Shown: piece by piece, positions 9,980-21,830 of the stretch
How positions within the stretch are numbered: position 1 is the first letter of the stretch
How the letters are laid out: every line of letters starts with the position of its first letter
NCBI GenBank assembly: GCA_026315105.1
Contig: CM048744.1
Span: 663,527,676 to 663,591,675, forward strand
DNA from: Locusta migratoria
Lineage: Eukaryota > Arthropoda > Insecta > Orthoptera > Acrididae
Length of the DNA: 64,000 bases
Direction of reading: 5' to 3'
Notes under the pieces: generated by a model
Told to the model about the DNA's origin: nothing
The model's input: only the letters and a program-made list of their open reading frames with translations
Databases searched by the model: none
Position numbers and translations under genes: made by a program

Positions 9980-11835
9980 AAATTAGTTTCTTCGTAAGTT
10001 TACGAACCGATGACTGCTGCAGTTAGATCCCATAATTGTACAAACATTTGAACATTATTTTTTCTGAATATGAATTTGAATTAGCATTAGGTTACCCGTG
10101 CCTAATTAGAATAAGGTACCTTCTAGGCACTGCAGACGTTATTCGGAGACTTTCACAGAGGAAATGATTTGCGCTAGTCAGTCGAACGAGTCAGACCGCA
10201 ACTCACTTTGTTATTCTCTATGGTGCTGCGACAAGATTCTATGTAAGCACCATGCACAAAGGTACTTATAGTGATGAACTGACTGCCTAGGAGCGGTAGC
10301 GACGCTTTTATCTCCTCCCTCGCTCCGCTGTTTCTTACGCCGTCCGTGCCCGGCAACGTCTATTGTCGGTGTCTTCTAAGTACAGTACGTGGTTCCTTAC
10401 GACGTCCGCGCCCAGCGGCGTCCGCTAGCGTCTGCTCTGTAGCCCCGCCCCCGGCCACGTCAGTTCGTTATGCTACATCTTATCTCCTCTCTTAATTATG
10501 CTGAGTACAGGTTTCCAGGTTTCACTAAGTGCGCAGCCGCTGTCGCGATTAATCTGCTATTCCCTCACTAGGATCTCGATGAAATCTTTAATTATGCAGT
10601 CCCAGAAGCTGGACGTCCGGGTCAGAACTCTCGTAATCTTGTAATCCGTGCCATGTAACTCAGAAAGACAGTGTTCTGCGACTGACGAGTTGTTTGTCTA
10701 TTGTAGTCTCATGTGTCGCTGATGTTCACGACAGTACGCAACGTCTGAACAATTTCAGTCTCACCACGTTGGCACGGGATTTCATGAACTCTGTATTTTC
10801 GAGGACGCAGGCTATCCTTAAACATGCCAAGCAAAGCCTTAGTTTTGGCTACCGCTCCTAGGCAGTCAATTCATCAGTGCACCTCATGATGGCAACAGGT
10901 TTGGTTGCCGAAATATTTTGGCAGTTTGACACAGGGATCCGGTCGCATACCCGTGATCTTTTTCAACTTTCGTTGTGTTACACGGAACTGTAGAGGTTAA
11001 AATTCGTAGGAGCAAGCAGAGATTGGAATACATCCAACAAATAAGAGAGGACGTATGGTGCAAGTTCTGTTCTGTGATGAATAGGTTGGCGCAACAGAGG
11101 GATTCGCAGCGCGCCAAGCAGAAGATTGATGAGAAAAAAAAAGGGGGAATAAAGCCAAGCGCGAGGCAGAAATTGTTACTGGCAGAAATTGTTGCACTCT
11201 CCTCCGTGAAAGGGAGTAGTTCTTGCTCGCAGCCCTCATTTCAATGAAAATATCCCTACTGCATTGCTGAAGTAAATATTCTGCTTGTTAACTCGTCATG
11301 TGACATGATACTAACGACACTGGTAATAGTGTTCCCCTGACCGCTGGTACTGTCTTAACTACGCTTGCGTACATCTCTTGAAAACAATGAGCAAGAACTA
11401 TCATATTCAGTACTTGTCCAGAGATTTCGACATCGTTGACCAACTCTGCCATCTTTGCAGAAACATACTGTAATTGTTCGGAGGTGTATGTGGATCTCGA
11501 GCTGTGGTTCGATAGATCACTGGAAAATCGATTTACCTATCGAAAGCACTAAGCACAAACTCTGATTTGACGAAGAGAGGCGGGAAATTTCTCGAGGACT
11601 TTACAAAGGAACTAGTTCCCATCCTTCTCAATCGATTAAGAGACATAAACTGAAGGTACATTTTGATAACCGAATGGGGATGTGAGCCTGTCTTTTTTTC
11701 CGAATGCTCCTCCGATGCTTTAATCACTACACAGTGGCGACTGCTAATTCGCTCTCCCTGAATAAGACTTCATTTTCTTGACTATTAGACTTATCTGTAA
11801 GGAGGGACTCCGGACACGTTTTGTCACGTGTGTTG
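9980..11835. other. No gene seen
   Basis: Moderate composition with a CpG-richer patch at 10300-10470. A 90-codon plus-strand frame at 10975-11247 is lysine-rich at its end and has no domain. No tRNA-like head, terminal repeat or transposase motif was found. Confidence 0.3.
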
Positions 11836-11844
11836 GGCTTTTCA

Positions 11845-12010
11845 ATCCGAGGACTGGTTTAATGCAGCTCTCCAGTTACAGTGTCATCGGTAAACAGAAA
11901 AGATTTCGTCTGAATGAACTCCAATATCCTTCCCGAATTTCTCGTTGCTTCCCTTCACAGCTTGCTCAATGCACAGGTTAAATAATATGTGGGAAACCGT
12001 ACAAGCCCTT
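11845..12010 (-). pseudogene. Diverged RTE-like LINE fragment
   Basis: Two pieces recall the LINE at 52.5-55.8 kb on the same strand: GGACTGGTTTAATGCAGCTC matches its extreme 3' end, and the stretch around 11935-12000 matches the region just after the RQGCSLSP motif (GCTTGCTCAATGCACAGG). The middle is deleted. Confidence 0.55.
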
Positions 12011-12867
12011 CCGGCTCTCTTCCAAACCACTGCCAACTTTCATTCGACTCTCACTTCTATTGTTTTTGTACAATTTTCATATACTATCCCTACATTTTAA
12101 CCCTGCTTATACAAGTTCAAAGAGTGTATTCCAATATATAAATAGTAGCGCGTATTGGGAGGCAACCAAAGACAAGAACGTCGCTATCGATACTGTCACG
12201 GTAACCCCGACAGTACTAGGGGAGACCGGTGCACGTTGGCCATAGGGGCAGGATAGTCCAGTCGAATTGTTTCATACAGTAGACGCGAGATCGTCTTAGG
12301 AATCAATCAGAAAGTAGGTAGCTCTGTGCCTCTCCTTACACAGGTCCAATACCACAGGCGGCGAAGTTTAGGACAAGCTGTAGTTCTTAATTGTTTTTAT
12401 GGGTTATTTAACTTTTGCTCGCTTTAGGCGCAACGGTGTGAGTAGTATTATTTTTATATGGCATACAGAGTTAATTGCTTCAGTGAGTTTTCTAAAGCAC
12501 AGAATTTATTGCAAAGGTGGCGATGGGGCATGTTGGCCCAGAGAGGACGGGGCACAATGGCCACACGAGACAACCTGTCACGTCCTGTAGGAGCCGTACT
12601 TCTTTAAACTCGATGAAAGGTTTGTTACTTTTAATGATAATGAGGCTTATAATTCTTCGAATTTATTAAATTATTAACATAATTGTCGAAGTTAAACATA
12701 TTTTGATACGTTTCAGGGTTCAAAAGATCGTCATATGTATGACATAAAAAGCTTTGTATAAACGCAACCAGTAAATTTTATTTAAATCTTAAACAGTGAT
12801 CTGAGAAGTCAGAATCTCGTTCATTTCCTTGTTTTCAAAACATGAGTTACGGCTCTGGTTTAAACCT

Positions 12868-13020
12868 TTGTTTTATTTGTAGTACCTTAAAAATGACCCG
12901 AAATTATAAAAGAATGAAAGGGGAATGATTTCTGAAGATACGACGCTAAGAGCAGTTTTAGAAGGAAAACGAAAGGAAAGATCTGTGAGGACTGTTAGCG
13001 AAGACTCAAAGAATATCGTA
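12868..13020 (+). pseudogene. Pogo-like transposase N-terminal remnant
   Basis: Short DNA-binding start of a transposase inside the 12219-13900 element: an ATG at 12868, basic opening residues RNYKR, then a one-base frameshift and stop near 12930, after which a helix-turn-helix-like stretch resumes. No catalytic DDE region follows. A TTTTATTTGTAG acceptor-like sequence precedes the ATG. Identification is from the pattern of the opening residues in pogo/CENP-B-like proteins and is tentative. Confidence 0.4.
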
Positions 13021-13171
13021 CTGGAGGTACTGGGCTAAGTACAGACAAACCTAATGTCAGTTTGCTCAGGTAAATGAAACTCAGGAAACTCAAACTGAAT
13101 GTCAACAGTTCCCATTGGACCAAATCATTGTAAAGAAATACTGAAGAGTAATTAGATCACAGGCTAGAAAA

Positions 13172-13174
<3 letters not shown>

Positions 13175-13220
<46 letters not shown>
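13175..13220. repeat. Poly-T tract, 46 bases
   Basis: Uninterrupted T run inside the pogo-like element. On the opposite strand it is a poly-A tail candidate, but no retroelement sequence is recognisable beside it. Confidence 0.95.
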
Positions 13221-13223
<3 letters not shown>

Positions 13224-13361
13224 GAAAATGGTGATATTGATGACGATAAGGAAGGGTCACAGCGGCTCATCACAGGTGCGTGAGAAATGAAATCCGTTGA
13301 CTATTTTATGAGTGTTCAAACTGTGCTGATCCTTTGGAGCTGGACATTGATTAAAGTTGAC

Positions 13362-13471
13362 TGGGCCGGCCGCGGTCTTTAGTCTTAGCTAGTTCATAAG
13401 TAGTTTGTAAGTTTAGGGACTGATGACCCTATAGTTAAGTCCCATAAGCTCTACAAACATTTGAATATTTG
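13362..13471 (+). repeat. SINE family A copy lacking its head
   Basis: Begins GGGCCGGCCGCGGT and jumps directly to CTTTAGTCTTAGCTAG, so the whole A-box/B-box region is deleted. The body and tail are normal. A 9 bp target duplication (AAAGTTGAC) lies at 13353-13361 and 13472-13480. Confidence 0.85.
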
Positions 13472-14359
13472 AAAGTTGACAGGTTTTTATTAAGACATTA
13501 TAAATCGTAATAAGTTTAACCTGTCCTGTTGTCATAGTCATCAATGTTAAGCATCTAACTCAATATTCAACTTGATATTATGTACATTAAAGTATATTCT
13601 TGATAACTGTTAGTTTTATTTTAATTTCCTGGTTAAACTTACCAAACGACTACGTGGGTCAACGTGCCCCAGCCTCTGGGCCAACTTACCCTGAGGTAGA
13701 GGCAGATTGGCCCACATGACATAAGTCCAGTGATTAATTTTTTCCAATACTTTAACTGAGATTTTCAAGCTTAATAACTGCCATCTAGATTCAGTAAAGA
13801 CCTAGCTAACATTTAACAATAATTTCAAAAATTTAAATACGTCTAATAAATTAATATTAACGAAAATATAAAACAATGGCCAACGTGCCCCGGTCTCCCC
13901 TACTAGGTCACACACTACCTCGCGTGTGACACCAGTTGGTACACACGGCCTGTAAGATAATGTGCAGGACGTGTTCATCGGCTGTGCTTCGAGTCACCAG
14001 TTTGCTTCTATCCGGCAGGACATAATTCCACGCAGTGACTCAAAATATGTATATGCAGTAACGCACACAAATTCTTTCGCTGGCGAACGGAATTCACTTC
14101 ATCAGTCTGATTGTACTTCTAGACCATCAAAACTTATAGGTAATGAATTTCACATACGATACTAAAGTTAGGGGATCTTTCTGTTAAAGTGTACCTACTC
14201 CATGTACACCAGGTCCGAACTCTTATGGGAACGGGGGCCTCGGGTAATGTGTGATAAATGACAAGGACACTACGTTCTTAATGTGGGTATCAGTTCAGAA
14301 TTTACGTTTGACGGGAGGCGTACAAGGCTAGTTTGCGCGACCGCGGTGACCACTGTGTC

Positions 14360-15050
14360 CCAATGGCGTAGTGGTCAGCGCGACCGCGTAATAAACAGAT
14401 CTAGGGTAAGGTAGTACCAATTCGATATAGATACAATTCTGATCAACATAAATTTTCGCGCTATTTGTCAGTCTCGTAGTGTCTCGTTGCATGACATTGT
14501 AGCGTAGCAGGTTTCTACAGCTCCTTCTGTCTTTTCCAAGAATACGACACTTTGTGCTAAGGAGAGATAAATTTTTTCACGTTAGGAGGTAAGTGAAGCT
14601 ACTTAGTCCGACGAGCTCTTATAAATTTTCTATTTAAGGGTGGCTAGATTCTCTACCCAAAATGCATTGTTTGTTACAACGAAGTATGCGTTGGTGCCTG
14701 ACGGAAAAAAGTGCTTTTTATGTGGAAGATGCCCTTAGTCAAAATTCTACTAGGAAGTGATCACAATTGTACCAAGTGTGGTACATTTTCGATCGATTTT
14801 TCTAAATTCTGTAACTTTTTTGTGTTTCTATACTGACATTTGTAATTGTCTAATACTTGTCTTACATATTAGTTAAACATCCAAGAACACGTGCTATAAT
14901 TAAAATTACATCTTTTCTCAATATATTTCCAGTCACAATAACATTTGTCCGAAATGATCGAAATTGTACCACCTTACCCTAGAGTTTAAATCCTGGCTGT
15001 GGTCAAATTTTCAACATTCACCCGTGACTTAATTCAGTGCCCATTGACAG
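14360..15050 (+). repeat. tRNA-like SINE split by a MITE
   Basis: AATGGCGTAGTGGTCAGCGC (A-box half, 14361-14380) is separated from GTTTAAATCCTGGCTG (B-box half, from about 14985) by the 576 bp element 14404-14979. Removing that element restores a single tRNA-like unit. Confidence 0.7.
14404..14979. mobile_element. 576 bp TIR element (MITE) with TA duplication
   Basis: Terminal inverted repeats begin GGGTAAGGTAGTACCAATTC on the left and GGGTAAGGTGGTACAATTTC on the right (read inward). TA flanks both ends (14402-14403, 14980-14981). A related GTACCAAGTGTGGTAC sequence lies inside near 14773-14790. No transposase frame is visible. It belongs to the Tc1/mariner/pogo type by its TA target and short TIR. 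Confidence 0.8.
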
Positions 15051-16636
15051 ATAACGTAGTAAATTTCTTTGTACCTTGACTTACAAAATATGAGGTATAA
15101 TCGAATAATAACACCGCCGGATATATTTTCTTTTCCTCACAAACTAATCACATGCAAAAAGAGAAATTACGGTCACTTCTCGACGATATCTGCCTGCAGC
15201 TGCAAATATTTTCACATCGATGGTTCCATTGCGCACACATCTTTAGAAGTCTGTTTTGACCACAGTACAATCGCTGATGCAGTTGCAGCACTGGCGTTTC
15301 GTTTCAGGATTGGAAAACGGCATCCGTGTTTCATTCGCTGTCGAAATCGATGAAAAGAAACTTCCATTCATGCGGTCATCATGCGTCAATGTTGCCTGAC
15401 AACATGCCACGTGCGTAGGCTTGTGGTCACCCATCGGCTTTCACAACACCAACCTGGAGGAAACTTTCGCATTTTCAGGTCTTTATGCGGGATTGTGTGC
15501 ACGGATCCTGCGGTGATGCAAACGCTGGAGGAGACGTGTTCCCCACTCCTTCGGCGGTCCTCCAAATCAATTTCCTTCATCAATTTGGCAAAAAATAATA
15601 TTTTTTCTTTTTTATATGTGACCTGTTCCGCCTGTTCTACCCACCATCAGAAGTACTGGGGAAATTACAGAGTCGTTTAAAAAAACAGCTATTGACTTAA
15701 AAGTGTGTAAAAGGTCCTTATGTAAATGATACCTCTTACATGGAAGGTTAAGGGGAGTCGTACCACACATACACACACACACACGCACACGCACACACAC
15801 ACAAATAACTTTTTTACTTTACTGCAATTTATGAAAATATGTATGTTTATGCTTAATTTGCTGTTGGTTTCATTTAAATATTAGATTATTTACTGTTTAA
15901 AATAAATATTTGAAAATAATCATGTACTGACATTTCTGAGAATTTTGTTTTCCATCATCTCGCATATTGGCATTTTTCTCTGGAACTGTATAGTCAACAA
16001 GGCTGTGATTTCATTTGTTTTGTAGAGAACTGTCCGTTCCGTAAGTTGCCTACACTAGCGGTACTTTGCAGTCAACCCTCTGAACTATACATTTGTTTGC
16101 GTTTGACAAGATTATCCTCTAACGGTGTTTTAGTTTCTGTATTTGTTGGAACGTCAGTTTTTGTGTTTTTGACGCTGTTCTGGAAGACTACACGTTTTAG
16201 AATATCTTAGAATCGTAAAAGTTACAACACCACTAAACGTGTGATAGATTAGAACTAACTTCGAGTCAGGAAGGCAGAGGCTGCAACGAACAATACGTCA
16301 AAAAAAGCCAGAGCCAAGAGAAAGGGGCATCGCTGAGTGAGGAAGATGGAGGAGGAGGACCACCATCCAGGAGGCTTCTAACATATATTTTATGTATCAG
16401 TTGGCTGTATATTAAATTTTTTTCTTTAAACACAATTTTCTCAAAATAACATTTTTCAGTATAAAATTCTATTTTCCCCGAAACGTCTGAATCTACACCA
16501 ATGAATTATTTACCACGTAAAATAGATGGAACAATGATTTTGTAGCTCTAGTTCAGTAGTATTTACTTTAATAGTTAAAAAAAAGTAAAATTTACATGTT
16601 TAGAATGGGGGAATGAAATAGATTTAAGAAGGGGGG
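15051..16636. other. No gene seen; CA microsatellite
   Basis: AT-rich DNA with a CA-rich microsatellite at 15769-15803. A 99-codon plus-strand frame at 15381-15680 has no recognised domain and overlaps an opposite frame. Confidence 0.35.
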
Positions 16637-17090
16637 ATGATACATAGTCAGAGAGGATATGGTGTGGGATACGAGGGAGTGGTGTGAAGATAGGGGGAAG
16701 AGAAGATGGGGAAATAGATGAGGTAAAAGAGAAGAGATTGGGGTATATCCCATACATATTAGCTACTGTGAAGCGTTGTCTGGTTTGCTAGTATCTTTAA
16801 TAAAAACACATTTCACTTTTCTTAAGAAAATGTTTTTTTTTTTTTTTCATTACGGAGTATGATACGTAGACAGAGAGGAGGGGAGAGGAGATGGATATGG
16901 CGTGGGATACGAGGGAGTGGTGTGAAGATAGGGGGAAGAGAAGATGGGGAAATAGATGAGGTAGATTGGGGTATATATCCCATACACATTAGCTACTGCG
17001 AAGCGTTGTCTGGTTTGCTAGTACCTTTACTAAAAACACATTTCACTTTTCTTAAGAAAATGTTTTTTTTTTTTTTTTTTTTTTTTTTTT
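16637..17090. repeat. Direct duplication of a GA-rich unit ending in poly-T
   Basis: Copy 1 is 16637-16846 and copy 2 is 16858-17090. Both run from GATACRTAGNCAGAGAGG through GGTGTGAAGATAGGGGGAAG and GCGTTGTCTGGTTTGCTAGT to CTTTTCTTAAGAAAATG and a T run (28 T in copy 2). The GAAGCGTTGTC...GCTAGT segment recalls the Helitron-like end at 48.9 kb. Confidence 0.85.
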
Positions 17091-17249
17091 CCCGTAACGG
17101 AACCGCTAGTGTTCACACACTCGCTGGTCTGGTTGTTATATGCTGCAACTACTGTACTTCCTCCTGTGGCGTCGAACCCCCCCCCCCCCCCTCCTCCAGA
17201 AGAACAAATCCTGGCGACTCCAGTGGGAGTCGCGAACCGGAGGTTGTAA

Positions 17250-17310
17250 AACACTGCTGTAGATAATTCGTGTTAGAATTTTGCAGCCATGACTAATCCA
17301 TGTAAAATGA
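17250..17310 (-). pseudogene. LINE fragment (RTE-like), short
   Basis: The stretch CTGTAGATAATTCGTGTTAG with TTTTGCAGCCATGACT nearly matches 53736-53782 of the full-length LINE (the YRTISLISHGCKILTRIIY region). Only about 55 bases are shared. A 14-base C run lies just before it. Confidence 0.75.
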
Positions 17311-18000
17311 AGGAAGAGGACGGGTAGAGGTATTACCACGGTTTACCCACGACCAGTGGGGACGCGCCCTATTGTACACTCCATCAGTGAATCTCCCAGA
17401 AAATAGCTCGTCGTGAAGAAAAGTAAATACATAAATTAAATAAAAGTGTTTTTAAAAACTGTCATTCTTCGTTTCGTTCATCTATCAGATCAATTTATAT
17501 GTACATTCAAAGTATCTTTATCGCATGAGAAACGTTTTATGTCGCGGGGACAGCACGTAAACGAATTGTAGCGTGGCCACCTAATATAGGCGACAGTGGC
17601 CGCAGCGTTGCAATGCGTATGCGCGGCTGAGGTTCATATTCTTTTCTGAACCCCCTGGAAGAGGATATGGGCGCTCACGTGGCAGGGAAGAGCGACGGGA
17701 AACGCCGCTTTTAACATTGGCGTGGGATCTGGAAGAGATACCAACTCCTGACTGGTCGAGCTCTGGCGGTTACGCACGAATGGTACCGAAGGAAGACAAT
17801 GGAGCTACTGTGGACCTTGCCTTGCGCATGCGCAAATCCTCCACGAAGGTAACATCCACCCTTCATGTTTCTTTTTGGCGCATTCATGATTCATCAAAAA
17901 CAAGCGATATTTGGTAAATATAAATATAAAGACGCATCAATTGTAAAAACCTTCAGAAGATCCGATCATGAATAATAATGAGGTCACTACTCTCCACCTA
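17311..18000. other. No gene recognised
   Basis: A 66-codon plus-strand frame at 17717-17917 ends near a donor-like ACGAAG-GTAACA site, but no domain or acceptor supports an exon. Confidence 0.25.
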
Positions 18001-18002
18001 GC

Positions 18003-18075
18003 AAGAATAGCCGTGTGGTTAGCGGTATTTCTATGTGCTGTCGAAGGTAGTGGGTTCGCGACCGACAGAAATCAA
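18003..18075 (+). repeat. tRNA-like SINE head
   Basis: AGCCGTGTGGTTAGCGG (A box) and GTGGGTTCGCGACCG (B box) with normal spacing, followed by an AT-rich body. Stems are imperfect. Confidence 0.6.
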
Positions 18076-19345
18076 TTTTTGAAAACCCAATCTTCTTTTT
18101 AACAATCACTATTTTATTGTTACGTGCTGTGTATACTTTGGATGTTTTTTTGCAAATACGTCGCGATTTTGAGGATAATACTCAAATACTCTTTGTTGTA
18201 ACAAATATTGAACTGTTTTAAAAGATGTGGAAAAGGTGGGGATGGTAACAGATGCATTTTATTACCGTCACTAAATCAGTGTTCATGCGCATATTGGTGT
18301 TATTTGTGTTTATTATCAAAGAAAAATGAACAACATTCACTGCCTATTATAAACTAATTACTCAGCTTTAATCTTGGAAGAGAAGTTTGAAATAACGAAC
18401 CTTGGTATGCTGACGCCTCAGCTCGACTTAAGCAAGCGCAAACAAGGCGAGGTAAGACATTCTGCAGATTTTGTAGCGAAAATATATCAAAAGGGGGAGC
18501 GGAGGTAGGGGGGGCACTATCAAGTGGACTGAAAGAAGTGAACCCCGTCCAATCGTCTGAAGCACCAGCCGCCACTGGCCACGACGGACTTTATCAGAGA
18601 CAGGACTCGATATCGGTCACTTTTCCGAGGTTTTTGGTAGACCCAATGCAGTGCAGTACCCAGGCGAACGTACTGGCGAGTGGCGGGCTAGCCCACCACC
18701 TCTTAATCAGGTTAGCCGCGGGTAGGGGGCGCGTTCGCCTGCTCTACGGTGAAGACGCGGCTTCGCGGCGGCCGACGTGAGGCGCTTCTATTTCTGAGGG
18801 GGCGGCGCGCACCGGAAGCCGTGCTTTCTTTTGTTCTTCCCGTTAGCGGCCGGCAGCGCTTCCGGCGCACGACCGTCCAGAAAGGGGGCGCCCTGGCTGG
18901 TCACTGCGGGGGTCACTTCGCGAGCCAGCGCACGACCCGTCGCTGCCCAGCAGGTTACAGTTCTGGAGGTGCCCTCACACTAAAACGCCGAGCCAGCAAC
19001 TCCGCTGTGGCCTTGAATCTAGTGGCTTTAACCCTTTATGGCCTGAATTGTTATCTCTTCACTTTGATATTTCGAAATTTTTCTGTGGTATTTTAGTTGT
19101 TGGGAAATACGTTTAATATAAAGAAAAACCAAATCAAATGATAAATTATATAAGCCTGAAGAGACTTACCAGTACCAAATTACGTTTACAAATTTATTCT
19201 GAAGATTTATAATACAGCAGAGTCCCTAAAACTCGGCACTCGGAAACCCGTTAATCCGGGTAACTCCGCCACCGCCCTGCACACCCTCTGGAATTATTCC
19301 GTGCTCGCAGAATGCAGGATGCAATTGAAATTGTAGTCGCGGCGA
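18076..19345. other. CpG-rich block at 18640-19010; no gene recognised
   Basis: The block is strongly GC- and CpG-rich and open on the plus strand for 115 codons (18749-19096), arginine/glycine-rich and domain-free. It may be a promoter-like island or a GC-rich repeat. Flanks are AT-rich. Confidence 0.3.
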
Positions 19346-19349
19346 ATTA

Positions 19350-19530
19350 GCTGAGCGCACTGGCGCGCCGTGCTGCAGTGCGCGCGGCCGTAAGCCCTCG
19401 GGGCTTCGAGTACCCCCTCGGCCATGTGTGTTCATGTTGTCCTTAGGTTAGTTTACCGTAGTTTAAGTAGTTTGTAAGCTACGGGCTAATAACCACGCAG
19501 TTGAGTCCGGTAGAATTACAATCATTTTAA
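19350..19530 (+). repeat. tRNA-derived SINE (family B), head truncated
   Basis: B box GGGGCTTCGAGTACCCCC, then GTTAGTTTACCGTAGTTTAA, TTTGTAAGCTACGGGC and a tail TAGAATTACAATCATTTTAA, the family B order. Confidence 0.8.
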
Positions 19531-21270
19531 CATTTTTTGAAATCGTTGCGTGTAGTAGTTACAAGCTATGCTATAAATGGGCATGGATATGATCCTCTCT
19601 GGTGCCATCTATCCTCTGTATCAAAATCCTTTGAATTTCTTTAATTCAGTATGTAGATGCGTCTTCATATTAAAAACAATCGTGATCAACATTATGGGAG
19701 TGAATTTTTTACATTGCTTTTTAAAATAAGCTTAGGCGTGATGAGAATTTTAGTGGAAATTGTTTTATGAAGTAAATCACTATTGTCTATACTTTTCATT
19801 GCTCAAGGCTGTATACCTTCTTAAAGTAGTTTTCTAAATGTAAATTAAAGTACGCACTCGTTACTCACGAATATAATTTTTTACATAGTCACTTAAATTT
19901 ATTTTGTGTTACTGTATTCCAGGACTTGTATTCTAAAGTAACAATAGAAAGTATTTTATAACAAAAATACTTCATACTCTTTTTAACACCGTTCCCGATA
20001 AGCTGGCATTTTCACAAACTCTGTCACCCTTCGGTCCACACTAGACAGACTTTTCGGGACCACTGTATATTCCTCTCCTAACCAATCGTTATCATAAATT
20101 AACTTACCAAGTAAAAGGAAAACATTACGAAAATCGCTTTCCCACAGCAAGTGCACAGAATACGAACTGAACAATCGCCTGCATACAAATAAATATCCCA
20201 AGGGCTGTGTGATGAAATTTAAATTGCTTTGGCGTCACAGATGACACATCAATGAAAGAACTGGGATGTATTAACCATGTACCAAGGAAAGAATAAGTGG
20301 TGCTCAATATTTCCGCGGCAATTCAAATGACGAAGAATGTTTTACACTCATATTTATGAATTGGGATTTTGAAGTCCCGTCAGATCATAAAGGATTAAGT
20401 AAAGAGATGAAGATTCACTCGGGGTTTTATGGGAGAAATCCTTGTTTTGGGCACATCAATTGCCCTGGTTTCAACCAATGCTAGTTCACCGCATAGGTAA
20501 CACAACCTCCGCTTCCTCTAACCTCTTTGGTCCTTTTGGCAGAAGCGGAGGAGTTTAAGTACGTTTTGACATTGAGTATCGGAAAACAAGAAATCCAAGG
20601 AAACCCTTTTAATCAAACCCTATTAGATGTGTCGTGTCAAGTTTGCCATTATTATTATTTTATTTTTTGTGACTAAGGAGAATCTTTTTCTTCTCATTCT
20701 TACGGGATCTCTTCATTCGTTAGCTAGATTTCTTTTTAAGTTGTTTTGTCGATCCTCAATTTTAACAGGTAGTTTTCACAGATAATCTTGTTAGTGAATT
20801 AGGAATATAAATTTCGTTCTGTCCTGATATATGTTTCCATGAATCTGCTTCTTCTTCTTCTCGCAATTCAACATTAGGCCCAGACGGGCTTTTTCGGTCT
20901 CACCGTTACCTTCACGGTCTTTCTGGACTCCTCTTTCCCATAGCATTGTACTCCTTCGCTTGTCGAGGAATTCTCTGAACTGGCATACGCAGTACATGCT
21001 CTTTGTACTCCTTCTTCCTTGAGGAATGGCAATAATTGCCTCAAACCGGTTGTTAGTAAACCTGCAATCATGCAAACTGGTGGCACTTTCCTTCTTAACC
21101 TATAAACCACAGTTGCTGTTATGGATAAATTATTGAATTTGATTCCTTATTTTTTCATTTCTTATTTTTTTTCTCCTCTTCTGCAGTCTTATCCTGATCT
21201 AAGGAACTTAATTTTTGAGTTTTAAGTTGACATACGTTCAAAGTTCTCTACCACATTGCACTGCTGGTTG
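19531..21270. other. No gene recognised
   Basis: AT-rich. The minus-strand stretch 21110-20791 has two overlapping frames of 78 and 94 codons in a sequence that looks like an old coding repeat, but I cannot name it. Confidence 0.3.
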
Positions 21271-21274
21271 AGCA

Positions 21275-21412
21275 ATATACGCGGTGCGTCTGAATCCTCC
21301 CTCGGGCCTGGATATTTGTCCCGTTCTTAGTATTAGCTAGTTCATAAGTAGTTTGTAAGTTTAGGGACTGATGACCCCGAAATTAAGACCCTTAAGCTTG
21401 ACAAACATTTTG
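21275..21412 (+). repeat. 5'-truncated SINE (family A)
   Basis: Starts inside the B box (GAATCCTCCCTCGGGCCTGG) and continues through the complete family A body to ACAAACATTTTGAAAA. Confidence 0.85.
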
Positions 21413-21446
21413 AAAAGTTCGGTGAATGGTCACACATATTTACAAA

Positions 21447-21645
21447 ATCAAAAAATGTTTTTAGAACTTATGGGACTTAACTACGGGGTCATCAGTCCCT
21501 AAGCTTACAAACTACTTATCAACTAGCTTATCCTAAGGACGGCACAAATATCCATGCCCGAGGGGGGATTCGAACCCCCGACCGTAGTGACCGTGCAGAG
21601 CGTGACTGGAGCGCCTCAGTCCCCTCGGCCACCGCGGCCGGCCAT
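21447..21645 (-). repeat. Full-length SINE (family A)
   Basis: Complete head, B box GGGGGTTCGAATCCCCCC and tail on the minus strand. An 11 bp target duplication (ATATTTACAAA) lies at 21436-21446 and 21646-21656. It sits 40 bases from the truncated plus-strand copy. Confidence 0.93.
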
Positions 21646-21713
21646 ATATTTACAAACCGCACTGGCGAGGATGAGGTGCCTGCGCACACACACTGCGCCC
21701 CCCGACTCACACT

Positions 21714-21830
21714 AACTTTTACCTGCTCAACACACGTACTGAGCAACTTTTACCTGCTCAACACACGAAATGAGCAACTTCACGCAAGCAGCCCTGACCG
21801 CCGATACATGAACTGAGCAACTTTTACCTT
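21714..21830. repeat. Short tandem repeat, 31 bp unit
   Basis: CAACTTTTACCTGCTCAACA is repeated with GAGCAACTT spacers, about three partial copies. Confidence 0.7.

Larger units (their letters stand above)
12219..13900. mobile_element. Degraded pogo-like element, TA target site
   Basis: Ends are 25 bp inverted repeats with one mismatch (GGGGAGACCGGTGCACGTTG on the left), each flanked by TA at 12217-12218 and 13901-13902, as expected for Tc1/mariner/pogo superfamily insertions. Subterminal inverted copies of GGGGCATGTTGGCCCA lie at about 12528-12566 and 13656-13715. Inside, from 12868 on the plus strand, a start MTRNYKRMK and a frameshifted continuation EDTTLRAVLEGKRKERSVR resemble the N-terminal psq/CENP-B-type helix-turn-helix of pogo transposases. 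The rest of the transposase is gone. A poly-T tract (13175-13220) and a SINE (13362-13471) were added later. Pogo assignment is inference; the TIR and TA evidence is direct. Confidence 0.7.

Noticed and set aside
18749..19096. 115-codon basic protein
   Set aside because: Composition-driven frame in a CpG-rich block without domain or repeat of pattern.
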